From Sorangium cellulosum So0157-2 (lineage in GTDB: Bacteria; Myxococcota_A; Polyangia; Polyangiales; Polyangiaceae), in NCBI RefSeq assembly GCF_000418325.1, contig NC_021658.1, positions 11,794,001 through 11,858,000 on the forward strand: DNA of 64,000 bases, written 5' to 3'. Both the position numbers and the translations under genes were made by a program. The notes under the pieces were generated by a model. That model worked only from the letters and a program-made list of their open reading frames with translations, was not told where the DNA came from and searched no databases. Shown here one piece after another: positions 50,240-58,100 of this stretch (the first letter of the stretch is position 1; every line of letters starts with the position of its first letter).

Positions 50240-51232
50240 ATGAGGGTGCTGGTCACGGGCGCGAGCGGGTTCCTCGGCTCGCACGTCGCCGAGCAGCTCG
50301 TGCAGAAGGGCCACAGCGTGGTGGCGCTCGTGCGGCGCTCGTCGAGCACGAAGTTCCTGTCGTCGCTGCGCGGCGTCGAGCTCGCGTACGGCGCCATCGA
50401 GGACGCGGAGAGCGTCCGCCGCGCGGTCCTGGACGCGCCGGGCGTCGACGCGATCGTGCACTCGGCCGGGCTGGTCAAGGCGCGCGACGAGGCGGAGTTC
50501 TTCCGGGTCAACGTCGGCGGCACGCGGAACATGCTCGACGCCGCGAAGGCCGCGCCGTCCATGAAGCGGTTCGTGTTCGTCTCGAGCCTCGCCGCCATCG
50601 GCCCGAGCCTCGACGGGCGCCCCGTCGCCGCCGACGCGCGCCCGTCCCCGGTGACGCGCTACGGGCGCTCGAAGCTCGAGGCCGAGCGGCTGGTCTTGGC
50701 CGAGCAGGACGCGCTGCCCGTCGTCGTCCTGCGCCCCCCGATGATCTACGGCCCGCGCGATCAGGAGTCGTTCGCGTTCTTCCAGAGCGTCGCGCGCCGC
50801 TTCCTCCCGATGCTCGGCGACGGCAGGAACACGCTCAGCGTCATCTACGCCTCGGACGCGGCCGCGGCGTGCATCCGCGCGCTCGAGGCCGACGTGCCGA
50901 GCGGCCGGGCCTACTTCATCGACGACGGCAGCGTGTACGTGTGGCGCGACATGCTGGCGCACGTCGAGGCGGCGATCGGCGCGCGGGCGCTCGTCCGCTT
51001 CGGCGTGCCGTTCCCGCTCGTGCGGGGCGCCGCGCTCGCGAGCGAGGGGCTCGGCCGCCTCACCGGCAAGCCCGTGATGCTGACGCGCGACAAGCTGAAC
51101 GAGCTCGCCGCGTCGCACTGGGTCTGCGACTCGGGCGACGCCCGCCGCGAGCTCGGCTGGGAGCCGCAGGTGGGATGGGCGGAGGGGACGCGCCGGGCGG
51201 TCGCCTGGTACCGCGAGCACGGCTGGCTGTGA
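50240..51232 (+). CDS. NAD(P)-dependent epimerase/dehydratase-family SDR, candidate ceramide reductase (CerR-like)
   Basis: The product has 330 residues from ATG 50240 with GGGAGGAG before it. It is an extended SDR: VLVTGASGFLGSHVAEQL (dinucleotide-binding GxxGxxG), DAIVHSAGLVKARDEAEFFR, FVFVSSLAAIGPS (catalytic Ser region), YGRSKLEAERLV (YxxxK) and LRPPMIYGPRDQESFAFF. The C-terminus (EPQVGWAEGTRRAVAWYREH) fits substrate-binding domains of the epimerase branch. Coupled with the upstream GNAT-fold gene it could reduce the 3-oxo group of an N-acylated sphingoid base. Members also act on sugars and sterols, so the substrate is unproven. Confidence 0.8.
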   Translation: MRVLVTGASGFLGSHVAEQLVQKGHSVVALVRRSSSTKFLSSLRGVELAYGAIEDAESVRRAVLDAPGVDAIVHSAGLVKARDEAEFFRVNVGGTRNMLDAAKAAPSMKRFVFVSSLAAIGPSLDGRPVAADARPSPVTRYGRSKLEAERLVLAEQDALPVVVLRPPMIYGPRDQESFAFFQSVARRFLPMLGDGRNTLSVIYASDAAAACIRALEADVPSGRAYFIDDGSVYVWRDMLAHVEAAIGARALVRFGVPFPLVRGAALASEGLGRLTGKPVMLTRDKLNELAASHWVCDSGDARRELGWEPQVGWAEGTRRAVAWYREHGWL

Positions 51233-51290
51233 CGTGACGCCGCGCCGCGCGCCGTTTGACGCTCGCCCGCGGCCTCCGTACGGTAAACGC

Positions 51291-52250
51291 ATGTCCCGCT
51301 GTCCGCCGGCTGCCCCGGGCCTCGTCGCGATGGCGCTCGGCCTGGCGGCCGCGCCGGCGCTGGCCGACGATCCGCCTGGCGGCGGGGCCGCCGCGCCGCA
51401 GGCGCCGCGTGGCGACGCTCGGCGCGACGCCGCGGCGGCGGAGGCCCCCTCGGGCGCCGCGCCGAGCGCCGCCGCGCCCCGGTCGGCCCTGCGCGGCGCC
51501 GTCGTCGTGGCGGTGGACGACGCGAGCGCCGAGGCCGCTCGAGCGCTCGCGCGCGCGATCTACCGCGACCCCGCGCTGCGCCCGCCCATCGACGAGGCGG
51601 CCGCGCAGGTGCTCACCGGCGATCCGCCGCGGCCCGACGCGCCGGCCGCCGTGAAGGAGCTCGCCGAGGTGCGCCGCTCCGCCGGTCGCGCCGAGTCCGA
51701 GCCGGTCGCGCGCAGCCTGCTCGCGTCGCTCGGCGCGGGCGCGGGCGCGGCGCTCGTCGTGGCGGTGACCACGGCGCACGGCCACCCCGTGGCCCGCGTG
51801 CTCCGGGTCGCGGGCGCGAGCTACGCGCCGCTCGAGCTCGGCGCGACGGTCCAGCGCGCCGCGGGCGGCGCGGGCGCGACCGCGGGCGGCGCGGCCGCCC
51901 CCGCCGACGCGACGTTCGACTGGCCCGGCGCGGGCGCGACCGTCCACGCGCTGCTCGCCGGCGACGAGCGCGCGGCAGGCGCGGCCGATCGCGCCGCCGC
52001 GCCGCCCGCGTCCGCCCACGCGGCGCCGCAGCGCGGCCCCGTGGGCCCTCGCGCGGGCGTCGACCTGACGGCATCCAAGGCGCCGGCGGGCGGCCAGGGC
52101 GCGCCGGCGCAGCGCTCGGTGTGGAGCTCTCCCTGGTTCTGGGGTCCGCTCGCGGGCGTGGTCGCGACCGGGATCGTGGTGCTCGTGCTCGCCCAGACGA
52201 GCGACGGCGACGGCGAGACCGTGCACCTCCGGGGTCGGATCGCTCCATGA
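51291..52250 (+). CDS. Exported Ala-rich hypothetical protein with C-terminal membrane anchor
   Basis: The product has 319 residues from ATG 51291. A signal peptide (GLVAMALGLAAAPALADDPP) is followed by a low-complexity Ala/Gly/Pro region, a globular part at about residues 65-190 (ALRGAVVVAVDDASAEAARA; SEPVARSLLASLGAGAGAAL; VVAVTTAHGHPVARVLRVAG), a second linker, and a C-terminal transmembrane helix (WFWGPLAGVVATGIVVLVLA) with a short tail. The stop overlaps the next start as ATGA. The pattern is common in myxobacteria, next to peptidase-like genes. Function unknown. Confidence 0.7.
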   Translation: MSRCPPAAPGLVAMALGLAAAPALADDPPGGGAAAPQAPRGDARRDAAAAEAPSGAAPSAAAPRSALRGAVVVAVDDASAEAARALARAIYRDPALRPPIDEAAAQVLTGDPPRPDAPAAVKELAEVRRSAGRAESEPVARSLLASLGAGAGAALVVAVTTAHGHPVARVLRVAGASYAPLELGATVQRAAGGAGATAGGAAAPADATFDWPGAGATVHALLAGDERAAGAADRAAAPPASAHAAPQRGPVGPRAGVDLTASKAPAGGQGAPAQRSVWSSPWFWGPLAGVVATGIVVLVLAQTSDGDGETVHLRGRIAP

Positions 52251-53407
52251 CGCGCTCCGGCCGACGCAGCTCGGCGGCGTTGGGGCTGCGGCTCACCGCG
52301 TTCCTGTGCCTCGCGCTCGGCGCCGCGCCCTCGCGCGCCGCCGGCGCCGCGCCCCGCGTCTACGACGCGCCCGCCGCGGCGGAGAGCGGCGCGGCCGCGC
52401 CCTCCGTCCCGCCGCTCCCGCCGGAGTACCTCACCCAGGATCTCGGCTGGATCGAGCTCGCCTACCACCCGTCGACCCGCGACCGCGTCCGCCCCTTGTT
52501 CTCCCGGGTCGACGCCGTCCGCGCCGAGCTCGGCGCCCTGCTCGGCCGCGAGGCGCTGGCCGCTCCGGTGAAGGTCCGGATCGCCGCCTCCCCTGCCGAG
52601 CTCGACCGGCTCGTCCCTGGCGGCGTCGCGGGCGCGGCGACCGCCGTCTCCTTCGGCGCGCTGCGGCTCGCCGTCCTGAGCGACGCCCCGCGGCTCGGCG
52701 TCGACGCGCCCGATCTCGAGAGCGCCTTCCGCCACGCGCTCGCGCACTTGGCCCTCGACGAGGCGACGGGCGGCGCCCCGATCCCGCGCTGGTTCCACGA
52801 GGGGTTCGCCGCGCACGCCGCCGGCGACGGCGTCGCCCGCCGCGCGCAGCGGCTCTCCATCGCCGCGCTCCGGGGGCGCCTCCTCCCGCTCGACGAGCTC
52901 GAGGCGAGCCTCTCGGACGCCGGGGACACGGCCGGCTCCCTGGCGCACGCGCAGGCGGCCGACGTCGTCCGCCGCCTCGTCGAGGTCGAGCGCCGGCAGC
53001 GCTTCACGCGCGCCCTCGAGGACGTGCGCGCCGGGGTCCCGCTCGAGGCCGCGCTCGAGGTCGCGTACGCCTCCACCGGCCGCGAGCTCGAGCTCGCGTG
53101 GCGCGCCGACGTCGCGCGCCGCTACGGCTTCGTCCCGGTGCTGGCCGGCTCGCTGCTGCTGGTCGCGCTGGTCGTGGCGGGCAAGCTGGCCGTGCAGCGG
53201 CTCCGCGCCCGCAGGTCGCTGCCGCCGCCGGCGCCGCGCCGGCGGCTCCGCGCGGCGCGCGAGGCGGTGGAGCTGCGCCACCGGCCCTCGCGCCCGTCCA
53301 CGGCCCAGCTCGTGGCCACCCTGGGCGCCCGGCATCGCAGCGACGGGGACGGCGACGCGGACGTCCCGAAGGTGGAGCACAACGGCCAGTGGCACACGCT
53401 CCACTGA
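52247..53407 (+). CDS. Exported peptidase-MA-like protein lacking the catalytic Glu
   Basis: The product has 386 residues. A signal peptide is followed by a peptidase-MA-like (gluzincin) domain. The helix that normally reads HExxH is HALAHLALDEATGG, so the metal-binding His pair is kept but the general-base Glu is Ala. Downstream PRWFHEGFAAHAAG supplies the third-ligand helix (E of HEGFA). The protein ends with a transmembrane helix (VLAGSLLLVALVVAGKLAVQ) and a basic tail. ATG overlaps the upstream stop (ATGA) and the next gene overlaps its own end, giving a coupled three-gene unit. It may be an inactive protease relative used for binding, or an unusual active one. Confidence 0.75.
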   Translation: MTRSGRRSSAALGLRLTAFLCLALGAAPSRAAGAAPRVYDAPAAAESGAAAPSVPPLPPEYLTQDLGWIELAYHPSTRDRVRPLFSRVDAVRAELGALLGREALAAPVKVRIAASPAELDRLVPGGVAGAATAVSFGALRLAVLSDAPRLGVDAPDLESAFRHALAHLALDEATGGAPIPRWFHEGFAAHAAGDGVARRAQRLSIAALRGRLLPLDELEASLSDAGDTAGSLAHAQAADVVRRLVEVERRQRFTRALEDVRAGVPLEAALEVAYASTGRELELAWRADVARRYGFVPVLAGSLLLVALVVAGKLAVQRLRARRSLPPPAPRRRLRAAREAVELRHRPSRPSTAQLVATLGARHRSDGDGDADVPKVEHNGQWHTLH

Positions 53408-54225
53408 ACGCCGCGGAAGGAGGCCGCCCCCGGCCCGGCCGCGCCCAGCCGCGGCGCCGCCTGGTCGAGCTCGCGCTCGGCGCGGCCTGGCTCGTCGGCC
53501 TCGCCGCCGCCTTGCAGATCGTCTCCGCGCTCCTGTCGTCCAGCCCGCTCGCCGCGGCGCTCGCCGGCGCCGTCGTCGCGGACCTCGTCGCGTCGCGGGC
53601 GGGCGTGCAGTGGATCGACCCGCTGGAGCCGGAGGGCCCGGGCCGCCGCGCGCGCCTCGCCCGCCGCGTCGGGCTCGGCGCGGCGCTGGGCGCCCTCGCC
53701 GTGCTGCTGACGCTCGGCGTCTCCGCGCTCCTCGGCTGGGCGACCGTCGACGCTGGCGCGCCCTCGGCGAGCTTCGGCTTCGCCGTGGCGCGCGCGATCG
53801 CCCTCGCCGTGCGCGACGAGCTCCTGCTCACCGGCATTCCGTTCGCCACCGCGGCGCGCGCCGGCATCTCGACCCGCTACGCGATCGCCTTCTCCGCCCT
53901 CGCGCACGGCGCCGCCCTCGGGCTCGCGCCGGGCGTGACCGCGTCGAGCTTCGCCCTCGCCGCGGCGCTCGGCGCGCTCGCCGCGGCGCTCTTCCTGCGC
54001 GGCCGCGGCGTGCTCGCGCCGATCGCCGCCCACGCGAGCTTCACCGCGCTCGCGGGCGCGGGCCTGCGCGGCTCCCTGCTCGACGTCACGTGGATCGACG
54101 GCGCCCTCGCGGCGGGGACGCGGGCCTTCGGCCGGCCTGCCTGGCTCGCCGCGGCCGCGCTCGCGGCCCTGGCCGCGCTCGTCCTCCGCGCCGGCGCGCC
54201 CCGCCCTCGCCGCCCGGCGCCGTGA
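53389..54225 (+). CDS. CPBP-type intramembrane metalloprotease-like protein
   Basis: The product has about 278 residues if GTG 53389 is the start; no ATG/GTG/TTG lies closer to the first membrane helix, and it overlaps the upstream gene by 19 bases. Five to seven hydrophobic segments are present. CPBP-like motifs are ALAVRDELLLTGIPF (EExxxR position reads DELLL), YAIAFSALAHGAALG (FxxxH-like) and LAPIAAHASFTALAG (HxxxN/S position). The first Glu pair is weak, so activity is uncertain. It is the third gene of the coupled set with the exported protein and the peptidase-MA-like protein. Confidence 0.65.
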   Translation: MAHAPLNAAEGGRPRPGRAQPRRRLVELALGAAWLVGLAAALQIVSALLSSSPLAAALAGAVVADLVASRAGVQWIDPLEPEGPGRRARLARRVGLGAALGALAVLLTLGVSALLGWATVDAGAPSASFGFAVARAIALAVRDELLLTGIPFATAARAGISTRYAIAFSALAHGAALGLAPGVTASSFALAAALGALAAALFLRGRGVLAPIAAHASFTALAGAGLRGSLLDVTWIDGALAAGTRAFGRPAWLAAAALAALAALVLRAGAPRPRRPAP

Positions 54226-54579
54226 GCGCCCCCGCCCCGCGGCCGCCGCCGGGCGCTCCCTGACGCTCGCCGCGCCGGCATGAGATGCCCCTCGCCCGCG
54301 TTGAAGCTCCGGACAGCGGCGCTGGGGGGCGCCGCGCGCATCGCGGCCGCGCGCTCGACCTCTCCCTCATCCCGCTTCTGGCGCCGGCGCGCCAACGTCC
54401 GCCGAACCGACACCGACAGTTCACAGCAGCGTGCGAGGACGCGCCGCGCGGCGAAATCTGTGTAGTGCCCTGCGCACCATCCCACAGCGCCTCACCCCCC
54501 GGACACGGCTATGTCATATTCCAGCGCACCGCGTCAAATCCACGTTGACGCGACGCCTTCGAGGCATCAACGATCGGAT
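54226..54579 (+). promoter_or_regulatory. Upstream region of the repeat lipoprotein, with a hairpin
   Basis: There is no recognisable gene in this 354-bp gap. CGCGTCAA (54530-54537) and TTGACGCG (54545-54552) form an inverted repeat with a 7-base spacer, 27 bp before ATG 54580. It could be an operator or an mRNA leader hairpin. The flanking DNA (54505-54550) is less GC-rich, as expected of a promoter. Confidence 0.4.
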
Positions 54580-55404
54580 ATGCATTGGAAGGGAATCCGT
54601 CAGATTGCGCCGGTGACGCTGCTCGTCCTCGCGTCGACGGGCTGCGGCATGGCGACGATGGTCGACACGAACACGCGCTCCATCCAGGCGACCACCGAGG
54701 AGATGCGGCGCACGCGGTCGACGATCGAGGATTCGAATCGGACGCTGCGGGACTCGCAGCAGAGCCTCGATCGGCTGGCCGAGCTGCGCCAGCCGATGGA
54801 GAAGGTCGCCGAGATGCAGGCGGCGATGGATCGGCTCGCCGAGCTCAAGGGGTCGATGGACGCGATGCAGCAGAGCCTGCGGGAGACCGCGAGCCTCGAG
54901 CAGTCGATGGACCGGCTGAGCGAGATGAAGGCGACGATCGCGGCGATGAACGAGAGCCTCGCGGGCATCCGCGCCCCGCTCGAGGACGTCGCCGCCCTGA
55001 ACGCGCCGATGCGCGACGTCGCCGCCCTGAACGCGCCGATGCGCGACGTCGCCGCCCTGAACGCGCCGATGCGCGACGTCGCCGGGCTGCGGCAGCCGAT
55101 GGAGCAGGTCGCGACGCTGCGCGAGCCGATGAAGGAGGTGAGCAAGCTGTCGGCGCCGATGGAGGAGATGAGCCAGCTCGGCAGCGACGCCTCGCGCCAG
55201 ACCGGCCTCATCGCCGCCGGCCTGCTCGGCTGGGGTCTCGTGACGTTCCTCGGCGTCTACTTCGGCGTCCAGGCCGGCACCCGGCGCCAGCAGCGCATCG
55301 CGCAGGGCGACGACGGCGAGAGCGCGCCCCAGGCCAAGCCCGCGCCCCGCGTCCTCCCCGAGAGCCAGCGCTTCGAGGGCCGGACGCAGATCAAGTCGGC
55401 GTGA
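54580..55404 (+). CDS. Lipoprotein with Met/Leu heptad-like repeats and a C-terminal membrane segment
   Basis: The product has 274 residues. The signal peptide VTLLVLASTGCGMATM has a lipobox. The body is built from short repeats of the type LAELRQPMEKVAEMQ and ALNAPMRDVA with periodic hydrophobics, pointing to a long helical rod. Three exact ten-residue copies (VAALNAPMRD) stand at about residues 138-167. Near the C-terminus there is a hydrophobic helix (GLIAAGLLGWGLVTFLGVYFGVQ) followed by a polar tail. A lipid-anchored rod with a second membrane contact could span the periplasm. ATG 54580 is preferred to 54511. Function unknown. Confidence 0.8.
   Translation: MHWKGIRQIAPVTLLVLASTGCGMATMVDTNTRSIQATTEEMRRTRSTIEDSNRTLRDSQQSLDRLAELRQPMEKVAEMQAAMDRLAELKGSMDAMQQSLRETASLEQSMDRLSEMKATIAAMNESLAGIRAPLEDVAALNAPMRDVAALNAPMRDVAALNAPMRDVAGLRQPMEQVATLREPMKEVSKLSAPMEEMSQLGSDASRQTGLIAAGLLGWGLVTFLGVYFGVQAGTRRQQRIAQGDDGESAPQAKPAPRVLPESQRFEGRTQIKSA
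54991..55080. repeat. Three identical 30-bp tandem repeats in the rod-lipoprotein gene
   Basis: GCCGCCCTGAACGCGCCG + ATGCGCGACGTC is repeated three times without change (54991-55020, 55021-55050, 55051-55080). It encodes AALNAPMRDV and keeps the frame. Confidence 0.92.
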
Positions 55405-55490
55405 TCGTCCTCTGACGATCGCGCCTCGCCAGCCGGCGAGCAGCGGAGCTCTCCGCCGCTCGCCGGCTGCGCTCTCACATCATCCCCTGT

Positions 55491-56405
55491 TCAACGATAC
55501 GTGTCCCAGAACGCCGACATGCGCGACGCCTGACCCGCGGTGAACGAGTTCATGCACGCGTCGTCGGTGTAATCCATGAAGTTCGTGATCGGGTCGAGCC
55601 CACCGCCCCCGCAGGTGTCCCGGCCCATCGGGCAGCCATACGAGGCGCTGCGCTCAGCCGGCGTGTCGTCGACCCCGTCATTGGTCTTTTTGCAGCCGCC
55701 CTGGAAGGTGTGGTAGAGCCCGAGCCAGTGTCCGACCTCGTGCGTGCCCGTATCCCCCTCGTTGTACGGGGCCGCGGTGCCGCCCGGCAACGAGGAGTAC
55801 AGGATGACGACGCCGTCATCGCTCGGTTTCGCCGCGTAGTCCGAGGGGAACGTCGCCCAGCCGAGTAGACCGCCGCCCAGGTTGGCGGTGTAGAGGTTGA
55901 GGTGATCGGGGCCACCCTTACGGAGCGTCCTCTTGGCTTGCCGTTCGGCCGTGGAGCCGAGGGACATGGTGTACCAGGTCGCGTTCGTGGTCCGGTCGAC
56001 CGTCTCGAGAACGAAGCTGAAGCGCGTGGTCGCGTAAGCCTCGTTGAGCACCCTGATCTGGTCGTTGATCATGGAATCGGGCACGTCGCCGTTCCGTATC
56101 CCCGTTCCCTTGTTGATGACGTGGAAGTGCACGGGGATCTGGACCTGCCCTTCCACGGTGAATCCGGCCGCCACCCGGCTGCGGACGAACTGATCGACCG
56201 CATCCCTCTCAGCCTCGCTCAGCTCGACGGTCGCGCAGCTGCGCCGGAGGGGAGCCGGCGCGGCCTCCACCTGCTCGGGCTCGGCGTCGACGACGGCCGG
56301 CGCTTCCTGCTCCGCCGGGGTCGCGGGCTCGCCGTTGCACGCGGCGGCGCTCAAGGCAGCGATCAAGACTAAGGCAAGTACCTCCGCACGCGTCCGAGCT
56401 CGCAT
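55491..56405 (-). CDS. Pappalysin-like M43 zinc metalloprotease, lipoprotein
   Basis: The product has 304 residues. ATG 56405 is chosen because AAGGAG sits seven bases before it; ATG 56411 is too close. The signal peptide ends in SAAACNGE (lipobox). A Glu/Pro/Ala linker is followed by the protease domain: VQIPVHFHVINKGTG, the zinc motif GTHEVGHWLGLYHTF (HExxHxxGxxH) and the Met-turn NFMDYTDDACMNSFT, typical of the M43 cytophagalysin/pappalysin family. Several cysteines (GGCKKTND, YGCPMGRDTC) probably stabilise it. It is secreted or surface-anchored and likely degrades extracellular protein. Confidence 0.92.
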   Translation of the reverse strand: MRARTRAEVLALVLIAALSAAACNGEPATPAEQEAPAVVDAEPEQVEAAPAPLRRSCATVELSEAERDAVDQFVRSRVAAGFTVEGQVQIPVHFHVINKGTGIRNGDVPDSMINDQIRVLNEAYATTRFSFVLETVDRTTNATWYTMSLGSTAERQAKRTLRKGGPDHLNLYTANLGGGLLGWATFPSDYAAKPSDDGVVILYSSLPGGTAAPYNEGDTGTHEVGHWLGLYHTFQGGCKKTNDGVDDTPAERSASYGCPMGRDTCGGGGLDPITNFMDYTDDACMNSFTAGQASRMSAFWDTYR

Positions 56406-56537
56406 GGACATTCTCCTTGGTTCAGGCCCCGCAAAGGAAGCAGGAATATATATCCGCGATGACAAGCAGTTCAATTCCAAAAGGGCTGATTTCACGCACG
56501 ACGACAAGGTGAGATTCCACGTCTTGGTCGTCTTGCG

Positions 56538-56906
56538 TCATCTCGCCGAACGCCAGCGGGTCCGTCGAGCGCGCACCCCCCATGACGCGGCGCAACGATA
56601 CGCGCGGAGCGACACCTCGGCTGCTCCAACATGGAGCGATCGCTCCATTATGGAGCACGCGGCGAGATCGGCGCTTTCCAGAAGTGGCCCTCGAGTCGAG
56701 ACCAGACGCGACGACCGGGACGATGGCGGTTCCGCCTGTTCCATGTCCTCTGCGTATTCAGCAGCAGGCTCGGGGAGCTCACCCAGGTTTCGAAAAGCCT
56801 TCTGAGGAACACCGCGCCGCGGCTCATCCGCCTGGCCTGTGCAGTTTGAGCCACGCTCGAATCGAGGCCCCACGAGGTTGTCCCACTCGCCATCTGCCAT
56901 CTTCAT
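56538..56906 (-). CDS. Weak hypothetical ORF, 122 residues
   Basis: From ATG 56906 the frame reads MKMADGEWDNLVGPRFERGS, GQADEPRRGVPQKAFRNLGE and LPEPAAEYAEDMEQAEPPSS, then turns Arg/Ser-rich over a region holding an 18-bp palindrome. The first 60 residues have a plausible soluble-protein composition, and the DNA is less GC-rich than the surroundings. There is no ribosome site and no family resemblance. It may be coding, a degraded gene, or chance. Confidence 0.25.
   Translation of the reverse strand: MKMADGEWDNLVGPRFERGSNCTGQADEPRRGVPQKAFRNLGELPEPAAEYAEDMEQAEPPSSRSSRLVSTRGPLLESADLAACSIMERSLHVGAAEVSLRAYRCAASWGVRARRTRWRSAR
56631..56648. promoter_or_regulatory. 18-bp perfect palindrome with flanking GGAGC/GCTCC repeats
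   Basis: ATGGAGCGATCGCTCCAT is a perfect palindrome. The wider segment 56623-56656 contains GCTCC...GGAGC twice in tandem (GCTCCAACATGGAGC, then GCTCCATTATGGAGC), giving a compound inverted repeat. It lies 226 bp upstream of the M43 protease start and about 540 bp upstream of the Fur-family gene. It could be a dimeric repressor site or a small mobile-element end. Confidence 0.45.
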
Positions 56907-57186
56907 CGATCTCGGGCCCACGGCCGCGCTCGCTGCGCCGGCTCGCCCCGGGGCTGCGCGGCGCACGCGCGCCCGCCGCCGCGGCGGGAGAGGGCGCGGT
57001 CGCCGGCCTGGTGGTCCCTCGGCGGCGGCATCGCCGAGCACGGGCGCGGCGGGGGCGAGCCGCGCGGCGGGCGGGCGATCTCACTCGCCCCCGCGGCCGG
57101 CCTCACTCGCCCCTGCGGCCGGCCCGGGGGCGCGCGTCCGGTGAGCTCCGTGCATCCTGATTGCAGTACTGTCCTGGCGACGGTAG

Positions 57187-57648
57187 ATGTCTCGCATGGC
57201 GCGTACGAAAGCAGGTCAGTCCGCGGAGCAGCTCCGCGAGCAGATCCGGGCGACCGGCCTACGAGCCACCTCGCCGCGCATCGCCGTGCTGCAGAGCCTC
57301 GGCCGCTCGCGGACGCCCGTGAGCCACGCCGAGCTCGCGGCCGAGCTCGCTCCCAAGGGGTGGGATCGCGCCACCATCTACCGGAACCTGATCGATCTCA
57401 CGAATGCGGGGCTCGTGCGCCGCACCGACATGGGCGACCACCTGTGGCGGTTCGAGCTGCGCGAGGGCAGCGGTGAGCACGCGAAGGACGAGCACCCCCA
57501 CTTCATGTGCGACACGTGCGGAGATGTGCTCTGCCTCCCCGACGAGAGCATCGAGATCAAGGCGGCGCGCGGCGCGCCCCGCGCGCTGCGCCGCAAGGGT
57601 CTCCAGATCCAGATCAAGGGTCGCTGCGACCGGTGCGTGCAGCCCTGA
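57187..57648 (+). CDS. Fur-family metalloregulator
   Basis: The product has 153 residues. The winged helix is in residues 15-85 (GLRATSPRIAVLQSLGRS; WDRATIYRNLIDLTNAGLVR). A metal-sensing domain follows with HPHFMCDTCGDVLCLPD (His and CxxC) and a final CDRC pair, the structural zinc site of Fur/Zur/PerR proteins. The wing sequence DHLWRFELREG departs from classical Fur. The type of metal is not decidable from sequence. ATG 57187 is used; 57199 (MARTKAG) is possible. A 17-bp repeat array and a strong palindrome separate it from the ZIP-fusion gene, its likely target. Confidence 0.9.
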   Translation: MSRMARTKAGQSAEQLREQIRATGLRATSPRIAVLQSLGRSRTPVSHAELAAELAPKGWDRATIYRNLIDLTNAGLVRRTDMGDHLWRFELREGSGEHAKDEHPHFMCDTCGDVLCLPDESIEIKAARGAPRALRRKGLQIQIKGRCDRCVQP

Positions 57649-57710
57649 GCCGGGCGCGCGGGCTCGCGCGGCGGCCCTGAGCCGCGGGCCGGCCTGAGCC
57701 GCGAGCCGCT

Positions 57711-57948
57711 CCGAGCCGCGCGTCGGTCCGAGCCGTGGGTCGATCCGAGCCGCGCGTCGGTCCGAGCCGCACGTCGGTCCGAGCCGCGCGTCGGTCCGAG
57801 CCGCGCGTCGGTCCGAGCCGCGCGTCGGTCCGAGCCGCACGTCGGTCCGAGCCGCGCGTCGGTCCGAGCCGCACGTCGGTCCGAGCCGCGCGTCGGTCCG
57901 AGCCGCGCGTCGGTCCGAGCCGTGGGTCGATCCGAGCCGCGCGGCAGC
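57711..57948. repeat. Minisatellite: 14 tandem copies of a 17-bp unit
   Basis: The unit CCGAGCCGCGCGTCGGT repeats 13 times with only two variant types (CACG, or TGGG with GAT at the end) and a fourteenth, diverged copy. Each unit has CG-rich arms that can fold (CCGAGCCG...CGGT). The two TGGG variants are second and thirteenth, framing the array. Because 17 is not a multiple of three, long open frames on both strands here are artefacts. There are no spacers, so it is not a CRISPR array. It fills most of the gap between the regulator and the permease gene. Confidence 0.95.
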
Positions 57949-58044
57949 CCTGAGCTCAGGCCTGCCGGAGCCGCGTGGCGAGCCCGAGGAGCGCGAAAAC
58001 GCCCCGCCGCGCGGGGGACGCGGCGGCTGTTCGCAGCTCGATTG

Positions 58045-58063
58045 CAACATCAATTTGATGTTG
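58045..58063. promoter_or_regulatory. Candidate Fur/Zur-type operator
   Basis: CAACATCAATTTGATGTTG is a perfect 19-bp palindrome (arms CAACATCAA and TTGATGTTG around a central T). It is AT-rich in a very GC-rich setting and lies 37 bp upstream of the ZIP-fusion start, downstream of the Fur-family gene. Its size and symmetry suit a Fur-family dimer site. Confidence 0.65.
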
Positions 58064-58100
58064 ATTGGGGTCCGTGGCTCGGGCATAGCGCCAAGCGCCC

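Noticed and set aside
56860-56880. TTCGA-containing segment as a tRNA T-loop
   Set aside because: No acceptor stem, anticodon arm or CCA could be arranged around it.
56582-57160. Plus-strand ORF of 192 codons upstream of the Fur-family gene
   Set aside because: Composition is Arg/Pro/Ala-rich without any motif or ribosome site, and it overlaps a palindrome and a more plausible minus-strand frame.
57711-57948. CRISPR array
   Set aside because: The 17-bp units are directly adjacent with no unique spacers and there is no cas gene.
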